52,977 nucleotides of DNA from Candidatus Thiodiazotropha sp. (ex Codakia rugifera) (GTDB taxonomy: Bacteria; Pseudomonadota; Gammaproteobacteria; Chromatiales; Chromatiaceae), in contig JAHXHN010000013.1 in NCBI GenBank assembly GCA_025656675.1, forward strand, positions 1-52,977, in the 5' to 3' direction. Position numbers and translations under genes: made by a program. The number at the start of each line of letters is the position of its first letter. Position 1 is the first letter of the stretch. Positions 46,316-52,977 of this stretch are shown here, one piece after another. Below the pieces are notes generated by a model that was not told the DNA's origin, did no database searches, and saw only the letters and a list, made by a program, of their open reading frames with translations.

Positions 46316-49132
46316 ATGGTTAGTAACATCTTTAAAAAGATCTTTGGCAGCCGAAATGAGCGCCTGATCAAACGCATGTCGAAGACGGTCTCCCAGATCA
46401 CTGGACTGGAGGCCGACATAGAAAAGCTATCGGACGATGCCTTAAGGGAGAAAACGGAAGAATTTCGTTCTCGACTGGAAGCGGGTGAAACCCTCGACAG
46501 CTTGATGAATGAGGCCTTCGCGGTTGTTCGTGAGGTGGGTCGTCGGGTCATGCAGATGCGCCATTTCGATGTACAGCTTATCGGTGGCATGGTGCTGCAT
46601 CAGGGCAAGATTGCTGAGATGCGGACCGGTGAAGGTAAAACCCTGGTTGCTACCTTGGCGGCCTATCTGAATGCACTGCCGGCAAAGGGTGTACATGTCG
46701 TGACAGTGAACGACTATCTGGCTCGTCGTGATGCGGCATGGATGGGGCGGATATACGATTTTCTGGGTCTTACCACAGGTGTTATCAACTCCTCGGGTGG
46801 TATGGGGCCAGACAGTTCCTCTTACTTATACGATCCCGGGTTTGACGGCAAAGCGGGCGGTTACCTCCACCTGAGACCTGTCGATCGACAGCAGGCTTAT
46901 GCTGCAGATATTACCTACGGGACCAATAATGAGTACGGTTTTGACTACCTGCGCGACAATATGGCCTTCAGTGCAGAGCAACGTGTACAGCGTCCACCGT
47001 TTTTTGCCATTGTCGACGAGGTGGATTCGATCCTCATCGATGAAGCGCGTACCCCGCTGATTATCTCCGGTCCCACCGATGACTCTTCCGAGCTCTATAA
47101 GGCGGTTGACAAGATTATTCCCCGTCTTACCAGGCAGTCGCCGATCACCAACGAGGAGGGTAAGCCTGACTTCGGTCCCGGCGATTTCTCGGTGGATGAA
47201 AAAGCGCGTCAAGTCTACTTCAGTGAAGAGGGGCACCAGCATGTCGAAGAGATGCTCACCGAGGCCGGTTTGCTGGAGGTGGGCGCCAGTCTCTATGATT
47301 CCGCCAATATCATCCTGATGCATCATGCGAATGCGGCTCTGCGTGCGCATGCCCTGTTCCAACGCAATGTGGATTATATCGTCAAAGAGGGTCAGATTGT
47401 CATTGTTGATGAGTTCACGGGACGTACCATGCCCGGTCGCCGTTGGTCGGACGGTCAGCATCAAGCCGTTGAAGCAAAAGAGGGGGTTGAGATTCAGAAC
47501 GAGAATCAGACCCTGGCTTCGATTACCTTTCAAAATTACTTCCGCCTCTACAACAAACTGTCAGGTATGACGGGTACTGCGGATACGGAAGCGTTCGAGT
47601 TTCAACAAATCTATGGTCTTGAAGTGGTTGTTATACCGACCAACCAGCCGATGATCAGAAAGGATATGGGGGATCTGGTCTATCTGACACCCGAAGAGAA
47701 GTTCCAGGCAATCCTGGAGGATGTTCAGGACTGCGTGAAGCGTGGCCAACCGGCGCTGGTCGGTACTGCATCAATCGAAACCTCCGAACTGGTCTCAGAG
47801 TTGCTGCTAAAGGCCGGTGTGGAGCATAAGGTATTGAATGCCAAACACCACGAGCAGGAGGCGGGTATCGTCGCCCAAGCCGGTCGGCCGGGTGCTATCA
47901 CCATCGCTACCAATATGGCGGGGCGTGGTACCGATATCGTACTGGGCGGTAACCTGGAGACCGAGCTGGAAGATTTGGGGGAAAACCTCGATCCAGCCGT
48001 TGTGGATGAACATAAAGAGGGTTGGAAGAAACGTCACCAACATGTCCTGGATGCGGGTGGACTACATGTGATCGGTACCGAGCGTCATGAATCCCGACGT
48101 ATCGATAACCAGTTACGTGGACGCTCTGGTCGACAGGGTGATCCGGGATCAAGCCGTTTCTACCTCTCACTGCAGGACAATCTGATGCGTATTTTCGCCT
48201 CCGATAAGGTAAGTGGATTGATGCAGAAGCTCGGAATGGAGAAGGGTGAGGCGATTGAGCACCCCTGGGTCTCACGGGCGATCGAAAATGCCCAGCGCAA
48301 GGTGGAAGGACGTAACTTCGATATCCGCAAGCAGTTGCTGGAATATGATGATGTGGCCAATGACCAACGGAAGGTGGTCTATGAGCAGCGCAATGAACTG
48401 ATGGAGACATCGGACATCTCCAGCTCCATAACGGCACTGCGTGAGGATGTCCTGAATGATGTCTTCCATACTCATATTCCCCGGGAGAGTATCGAAGAGC
48501 AGTGGGATGTTTCCGGTCTGAGTGAGTCCATGGCCGAGCTGTTTGGTGGTGAATGGCCTATCCAACAATGGTTGGATAATGATGGGGATCTGCATGAAGA
48601 GACATTGAAGCAGAAGATCGATCAAACCCTGCTCGATGCCTATCAGGAAAAGGAACAGCTTGTCGGTGAAGAGAATATGCGTCAGTTTGAAAAGGCGATG
48701 ATGCTACAGACTGTCGACAGTCACTGGAAAGAGCATCTCGCTGCGATGGACTATTTGCGTCAGGGTATTCATTTGCGTGGTTACGCACAGAAGAATCCTA
48801 AGCAGGAGTACAAGCGTGAGGCATTCGAAATGTTCTCCAATATGTTGGACAGCATTAAGCAGGAGGTTACCGGACTGCTTTCCAAAGTCAGGGTTCAGAT
48901 GCCGGAAGAGATGGCCTTGCAGGAACCCCAGCCTCAAGTGAATGATTTCGAATTCAAGCATGAGACCTTTGAAGGCCTCTCCGATGAGACAGCACCAGCA
49001 TCCGACCAGACGGATCAGGAGCAGGAACAGCATCAGCCATTTGTACGTGACGGGCGGAAAATAGGTAGAAACGAACCCTGTCCCTGTGGATCGGGTAAAA
49101 AGTACAAACAGTGTCATGGTCGTCTGAGTTGA
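46316..49132 (+). CDS. secA: Protein translocase ATPase SecA
   Basis: A 938-residue motor that drives preproteins through SecYEG. Walker [13 protein letters not shown] has K108 as in E. coli; [19 protein letters not shown] is the DEAD-type Walker B. The C-terminal zinc-binding motif is [16 protein letters not shown]. The length and motif order are standard. It starts with ATG 46316 ([11 protein letters not shown]). No secM-like gene precedes it; an M23 peptidase does. argJ follows after one base. Confidence 0.97.
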   Translation: MVSNIFKKIFGSRNERLIKRMSKTVSQITGLEADIEKLSDDALREKTEEFRSRLEAGETLDSLMNEAFAVVREVGRRVMQMRHFDVQLIGGMVLHQGKIAEMRTGEGKTLVATLAAYLNALPAKGVHVVTVNDYLARRDAAWMGRIYDFLGLTTGVINSSGGMGPDSSSYLYDPGFDGKAGGYLHLRPVDRQQAYAADITYGTNNEYGFDYLRDNMAFSAEQRVQRPPFFAIVDEVDSILIDEARTPLIISGPTDDSSELYKAVDKIIPRLTRQSPITNEEGKPDFGPGDFSVDEKARQVYFSEEGHQHVEEMLTEAGLLEVGASLYDSANIILMHHANAALRAHALFQRNVDYIVKEGQIVIVDEFTGRTMPGRRWSDGQHQAVEAKEGVEIQNENQTLASITFQNYFRLYNKLSGMTGTADTEAFEFQQIYGLEVVVIPTNQPMIRKDMGDLVYLTPEEKFQAILEDVQDCVKRGQPALVGTASIETSELVSELLLKAGVEHKVLNAKHHEQEAGIVAQAGRPGAITIATNMAGRGTDIVLGGNLETELEDLGENLDPAVVDEHKEGWKKRHQHVLDAGGLHVIGTERHESRRIDNQLRGRSGRQGDPGSSRFYLSLQDNLMRIFASDKVSGLMQKLGMEKGEAIEHPWVSRAIENAQRKVEGRNFDIRKQLLEYDDVANDQRKVVYEQRNELMETSDISSSITALREDVLNDVFHTHIPRESIEEQWDVSGLSESMAELFGGEWPIQQWLDNDGDLHEETLKQKIDQTLLDAYQEKEQLVGEENMRQFEKAMMLQTVDSHWKEHLAAMDYLRQGIHLRGYAQKNPKQEYKREAFEMFSNMLDSIKQEVTGLLSKVRVQMPEEMALQEPQPQVNDFEFKHETFEGLSDETAPASDQTDQEQEQHQPFVRDGRKIGRNEPCPCGSGKKYKQCHGRLS

Positions 49133-49133
49133 G

Positions 49134-50336
49134 ATGAGTGTTGTCGATCACGTTGTCCCTGGCATAAGACTTGGTGTTGCAGCAGCAGGTATCAAATATG
49201 CTGACCGGGATGACATGGTCGTTATTGAACTGGCAGATGGCGCAACATGTGCTGCAGTATTTACCCGCAATGCCTTTTCTGCCGCACCTGTACAACTGGC
49301 CAGGAGCCATCTGCAACAGGAGCATCCACGTTACCTGTTGATCAACTCTGGAAATGCCAATGCAGGTACAGGTCAGCAGGGTTTACAGGATGCGCTGATC
49401 ATTTGTCAGGCATTGGCTGGAGCGGTTGGTTGCGAAGTACAACAGGTGCTGCCTTTTTCAACCGGGGTGATCGGTGAAAATCTCCCGGTTGAGCGAATGC
49501 GAGAAGCGATGCCAGTTGCTTTGAACGCATGTATTTCTAAAGGCTGGGATGCAGCATCCCGGGCTATCATGACCACCGATACCCGCCCAAAGCTTGTTTC
49601 ACGCCATTTTGAGTTTGACGGTGTGACCGTACATGTCACTGGTATGGCCAAAGGGTCGGGCATGATCCGTCCTGATATGGCAACCATGCTGGCCTATGTA
49701 GCGACCGATCTGGCCATTCTCCCGGAACTGTTGCAAACCTGTTTGAATAACGCAGTCAAACCTTCGTTTAACAGTATTACTGTTGATGGCGACACCTCTA
49801 CCAACGATGCCTGTGTATTGATCGCCAGTGGCGCGTCATCTTTAATGCCGGTCACAGATGCCGATTCTGCCCTCTATAAAGCGTTCTCTCAGGCCATCAT
49901 GGCACTCTGTTTGGAATTGTCTCGTGAAATAGTCCGCGACGGAGAGGGGGCTACCAAACTGGTGGATATCCTGGTAGAAAATGCGGCAAGTGAAGCGGAG
50001 GCCGGCGAGGTCGCTTATACGATCGCTCATTCGCCACTGGTCAAGACAGCGTTGTTTGCATCAGACCCTAACTGGGGCAGAATCCTTGCTGCGGTCGGTC
50101 GAGCCGGGCTTGATGCATTGGACATCGATAAAGTTGAGATCTGGCTGAATGACCTCTGTATTGTCCGTCATGGCGGGCGTGCTTCAGAATATACTGAACA
50201 GGCAGGTGCATCAGTGATGGATCAGCCGGCATTTACTATTCGTGTCAGCCTGGGACGGGGCGGTGAGCTAGCCCGAGTCGTGACCTGTGATCTCTCCTAT
50301 GACTATGTCAAGATCAACGCTGAGTACCGCACCTAA
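49134..50336 (+). CDS. argJ: Glutamate N-acetyltransferase / amino-acid acetyltransferase
   Basis: A 400-residue ArgJ for arginine synthesis, which recycles the acetyl group from N-acetylornithine to glutamate. The self-cleavage and nucleophile site is the conserved MATMLAYV segment (Thr about 184), after KGSGMIRP. Other family motifs are LINSGNANAGTGQQGLQDA and SITVDGDTSTNDACVL. It begins one base after the secA stop and is probably in the same transcript. Length is typical. Confidence 0.96.
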   Translation: MSVVDHVVPGIRLGVAAAGIKYADRDDMVVIELADGATCAAVFTRNAFSAAPVQLARSHLQQEHPRYLLINSGNANAGTGQQGLQDALIICQALAGAVGCEVQQVLPFSTGVIGENLPVERMREAMPVALNACISKGWDAASRAIMTTDTRPKLVSRHFEFDGVTVHVTGMAKGSGMIRPDMATMLAYVATDLAILPELLQTCLNNAVKPSFNSITVDGDTSTNDACVLIASGASSLMPVTDADSALYKAFSQAIMALCLELSREIVRDGEGATKLVDILVENAASEAEAGEVAYTIAHSPLVKTALFASDPNWGRILAAVGRAGLDALDIDKVEIWLNDLCIVRHGGRASEYTEQAGASVMDQPAFTIRVSLGRGGELARVVTCDLSYDYVKINAEYRT

Positions 50337-50375
50337 TAGCAACCACTTTCTTTAGTGTTAACAGGCCCTAACACG

Positions 50376-51317
50376 ATGATCCATGTTGCTGCAGCAGCCA
50401 TCTCCGATGTTCAAGGCCGAGTGCTTGTTAGCAAGCGTCCTGAGCATGCACATCAGGGAGGGCTTTGGGAGTTCCCAGGCGGCAAACTCGAACAGGATGA
50501 GTCCATTGAAGAGGCCCTGGTTCGGGAACTAAGGGAAGAGCTTGGTATACAGCTACTCCACAGTGAACCGCTGATTCGGATCAGACATGCTTATGGTAAT
50601 CGCAGTGTGCTGCTCGATTTTTTTCGTGTGACCCGTTATAGCGGTAAGGTCAAGGGACTGGAGGGGCAACCACTACAGTGGCTCTACCCAACAGAGATGG
50701 AACCGGAGAGATTTCCGGAAGCCGATCGTCCAGTCATCACTGCATTACGGTTACCTGGGCGTTACCTGATTACAGGTGATGATGCTGTACAGCCATCACA
50801 GTTTCTGCAACGGTTGGAAACGGCCCTCGAAGAGGGAGCAGATATTGTTCAGTTGCGTGCACATAAGTTAGAGGATGAAGCCTATCGGGCGCTGCTTTCA
50901 GCTAGTCTGTCACGTTGTCGCTCGATGGGGGCTAATCTGCTTATTAATCGTCCCCAGGGGGTGGTCGACTGGATGGGAGAGGCCGATGGTATACATTTCA
51001 CAGCACGGCAATTGATGTCGTGCACTCGGCGTCCACTGAACGAAGGGTTGATCGGTGCATCTTGTCACAATCTGCTTGAGCTTCAGCAGGTAGAGCGATT
51101 AGGCTTGGATTATGCGCTGCTCTCCCCTGTGCAACCCACGGCTTCCCATCCGCACACCTCCTGTTTGGGTTGGGGGCGATTTGCAGCGTGGGTGGATAGC
51201 ATCAATTTTCCTGTCTATGCACTAGGTGGGATGCGGCAAGACATGCTGCAGCGAGCCAAATCACACGGTGCACAAGGCATAGCCGGGATAAGTACCTTTT
51301 GGAACGTCAATCCTTGA
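50376..51317 (+). CDS. Nudix hydrolase fused to a ThiE-like domain (MutT-ThiE)
   Basis: A 313-residue protein, start ATG 50376 (MIHVAAAAIS). Residues 5-125 form a Nudix domain with a full box GGKLEQDESIEEALVRELREELGI-like pattern, so it probably removes oxidised nucleotides such as 8-oxo-dGTP. Residues about 135-313 are a thiamine-phosphate synthase-like barrel with VQLRAHKLED, ADGIHFTARQLM, GASCHNLLEL and GVALGGMRQD-like regions. It has LINR in place of the usual IND, so activity of this half is uncertain. This fusion is well known in gammaproteobacteria. Confidence 0.88.
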   Translation: MIHVAAAAISDVQGRVLVSKRPEHAHQGGLWEFPGGKLEQDESIEEALVRELREELGIQLLHSEPLIRIRHAYGNRSVLLDFFRVTRYSGKVKGLEGQPLQWLYPTEMEPERFPEADRPVITALRLPGRYLITGDDAVQPSQFLQRLETALEEGADIVQLRAHKLEDEAYRALLSASLSRCRSMGANLLINRPQGVVDWMGEADGIHFTARQLMSCTRRPLNEGLIGASCHNLLELQQVERLGLDYALLSPVQPTASHPHTSCLGWGRFAAWVDSINFPVYALGGMRQDMLQRAKSHGAQGIAGISTFWNVNP

Positions 51318-51699
51318 AGCCATACGTTTCGATCATCTGCTGAAGGGTCTCTATCTCTGCCGGTGATTTATCTACAAATTCAAATCCAGAGTCGTAGAAC
51401 GCAGTATTGATGTCTTTGTCGCTCCAGCGACAGATGGCTTTGAAATTGAGTGGCTTGAGTTCACCGTCTGTATCAGGCAAGCGTATTTCGAGGTTCAGCT
51501 CCTCCCCGGTGGGTACGGGTTTTTCGCTGATCAGCATCATTCCCTGGGTATTGATATCGACGACATGTCCCAACGGACTGTGGCTATCGAGTTGCCAGAC
51601 ACGTAAATAGTAGATCAGGTGGCGACGCTTGGTGGTACGGCGGTCCTCGGGGTGCAGTGTGTTTTCCTGAATATGCTGACTGGGCCTCTTGATATACAT
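51307..51699 (-). CDS. PilZ-domain protein (c-di-GMP receptor)
   Basis: A 130-residue PilZ protein, start ATG 51699 (MYIKRPSQ); a longer frame to 51768 lacks support. The c-di-GMP motifs are an R-x3-R-like basic stretch (EDRRTTKRRHLIYYLR) and DINTQGM, the D-x-S/T-x-x-G signature. The domain fills the chain, so it may act as a stand-alone receptor that controls partner proteins. It overlaps the end of the Nudix-ThiE gene by 11 bases in convergent orientation. Confidence 0.8.
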   Translation of the reverse strand: MYIKRPSQHIQENTLHPEDRRTTKRRHLIYYLRVWQLDSHSPLGHVVDINTQGMMLISEKPVPTGEELNLEIRLPDTDGELKPLNFKAICRWSDKDINTAFYDSGFEFVDKSPAEIETLQQMIETYGFKD

Positions 51700-51842
51700 G
51701 CTAGATGACCTTCGATTGTTGCTAATAGTATGATCATAGTGGCTGTCTGAGAATTCGCAATCACTCAAGAATCATTCATGACAAAAAATCATATTTTCTC
51801 AATAAATCAGATGACTGTTGGCTATCTGGTTGTTCAGAATCA

Positions 51843-52085
51843 TTTTTATGTGGTATCGAATTCACCCGGCGCTATCGTAGGATAGAACCTAAACATCGTT
51901 ATATGTCGATCTATGCACTCACCGCAAATAGTGTAGAGGATATGTTGGATCACTGTATTAAAGCGGGTATGGATGGCTTTCTTACCAAGCCTGTGGAGCC
52001 TGAGATTCTGGATGAGATTATTGGCCGATGTATCAATACACTTGGTCAAAGTGATCTTGAGCAACCACTTACAGTGCCTGGCTAA
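51843..52085 (+). pseudogene. C-terminal debris of a response-regulator receiver domain
   Basis: The frame reads LCGIEFTRRYRRIEPKHRYM, then SIYALTANSVEDMLDHCIKAGMDGFLTKPVEPEILDEII. This fits the second half of a receiver domain: the MDGIEF-like segment after the phospho-Asp (now LCGIEF), the ALTAN motif and the conserved Lys in LTKPV. There is no start codon, no phospho-acceptor Asp and no first half. It is probably the tail of a hybrid sensor kinase that was deleted. The debris lies next to a small inverted-repeat element. Confidence 0.7.
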
Positions 52086-52103
52086 TAAATCTCGGCTCTT
52101 CCC

Positions 52104-52341
52104 CTAGGAGTCTGTTGGACTTAGGTGATCGTAGTGAGGGAAAGCCATTTTACTGTTTCCGAGGTTTTGTCCGCAAATGAACGCTAGTCAACGCAAATGT
52201 TTCAAAGACTTCAAGTTACGGCATTCAAGTCCCGTGTCATGCCGATAACAAGAGGCCTTTTAAATGGAATAAGATTTCGCCTTTCAGTCAAGATGCCACA
52301 CGAGATGCAATCCCTATTCGTATTTGCGTTAATTCGCGGAC
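52104..52341. repeat. Inverted-repeat element, remnant or MITE-like
   Basis: GTCCGCAAATGAACGC (52169-52184) recurs inverted at 52326-52341 as GTCCGCGAATTAACGC (14 of 16 bases match). CTAGGAGTCTGTTGGAC at 52104-52120 shares a core with the ends of other elements in the window. No gene is visible in between. Confidence 0.45.
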
Positions 52342-52416
52342 ATTCAACTGAGCTGTTGAATAAAGCCAGTGTGTGTGTCCATTCTTACCCACTCGATCAG
52401 GGGAAGAGTCTGAATC

Positions 52417-52977
52417 TCATCGGGGTTGTGCAGATGTCAGTGCGAGCGACTGCCAGATATCGAGACTGGGTTTTGCTTGATTCATGGTGTAGAAGTGCAA
52501 TCCCGGCGCACCGCCTTCCAACAGACGTTCACAGAGTCGGGTTACAGTTTCTGTTCCGTAACTACGTATAGACTCCAGATCATCCCCGAAACCCTCGAGT
52601 CGTTTTCTCAGCCAGCGGGGTATTTCTGTACCGCAGGCATCTGAAAATCGAGCTAATTGGGTGAAGTTGGTAATCGGCATGATTCCAGGCACGATTGGAA
52701 TATCTATGCCTAGGCGCTGACAATCGTCAATGAACCGGAAGTAGGCATCGACATTGTAAAAGTACTGGGTGATTGCACTGTCAGCACCGGCCTCCACCTT
52801 CATTTTGAAATATGTAAGGTCCAGCTCTGGGCTGTTTGCCTGAGGATGAAACTCCGGATAGGCAGCAACTTCGATATGAAAATGCGATGCAAAAGCATCC
52901 CGTATTAGCGCTACCAATTGATTGGCATGATCGAGCTCTCCGAGTCCTCCCAGCCCGACACCTGATGGGAGGTCGCC
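52417..52977 (-). CDS. metF: 5,10-methylenetetrahydrofolate reductase, C-terminal part (cut by window edge)
   Basis: The visible 186 codons start at the window edge with GDLPSGVGLGG and end at 52417. The motifs include RGDLP-like start, VAAYPEFHP, ADSAITQYFYNVDAYFRF and IVPGIMPITNFTQL, which are typical of MetF. The enzyme reduces methylene-THF to methyl-THF for methionine synthesis and uses FAD and NADH. The reading frame is intact to the stop, LCERLLEGGAPGLHFYTMN being the last conserved region. Confidence 0.95.
   Translation of the reverse strand, partial: GDLPSGVGLGGLGELDHANQLVALIRDAFASHFHIEVAAYPEFHPQANSPELDLTYFKMKVEAGADSAITQYFYNVDAYFRFIDDCQRLGIDIPIVPGIMPITNFTQLARFSDACGTEIPRWLRKRLEGFGDDLESIRSYGTETVTRLCERLLEGGAPGLHFYTMNQAKPSLDIWQSLALTSAQPR

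Overview
The window looks like chromosomal DNA of a free-living or symbiotic gammaproteobacterium, probably a sulfur-oxidising or otherwise chemolithotrophic lineage near the Chromatiales. This placement is an inference. It rests on the gammaproteobacterial order of the division and cell wall (dcw) cluster, meso-diaminopimelate-type MurE, the secA/argJ/Nudix-ThiE neighbourhood and a large multihaem cytochrome locus. No 16S or other taxonomic marker is present.

Positions 1-3670 are the right end of an integrated element. It carries a tyrosine integrase, an AlpA-like HTH protein, small unknown proteins, a CHC2 zinc-finger primase fragment and the start of a DUF3987 protein, all leftward and mostly overlapping. 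It ends at a decayed 3' fragment of a tRNA-Lys(CUU) gene. Positions 3670-7600 are gene-poor. They hold a soluble CZB chemoreceptor behind a sigma-28-like promoter, the remains of a D-Ala-D-Ala dipeptidase gene, a 50-residue Cys-rich membrane protein, and a c-di-GMP-I riboswitch with an RBS-sequestering hairpin before a small secreted protein.

Positions 7600-18600 are a redox region with about 25 predicted c-type haems. It contains a dihaem cytochrome fused to a degenerate histidine-phosphatase domain, a monohaem cytochrome, and a leftward operon (tetrahaem, trihaem lipoprotein, trihaem, 671-residue beta-barrel, NHL-repeat lipoprotein, dodecahaem cytochrome). A second NHL lipoprotein and a two-domain OB-fold-like exported protein follow. 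The operon has the composition of a porin-cytochrome electron conduit across the outer membrane. Two nearly identical CTTAAG-N5-YTTAAG boxes lie in front of its two cytochrome transcription units.

Positions 18960-22400 hold a two-gene operon of a P-loop ATPase and a TIR-domain protein, a good candidate for an undescribed anti-phage system. After a HAD-family dehalogenase, a structured inverted repeat, a Lys-rich protein, a 32-residue membrane protein and rnpB, positions 25530-44550 hold the dcw cluster: mraZ-rsmH-ftsL-ftsI-murE-murF-mraY-murD-ftsW-murG-murC-(61-codon ORF)-murB-ddl-ftsQ-ftsA-ftsZ-lpxC. It has a strong promoter, MraZ repeats and a closing terminator. DUF721, M23 peptidase, secA, argJ, Nudix-ThiE, a PilZ protein, debris of a response-regulator domain and metF (cut by the right edge) complete the window.
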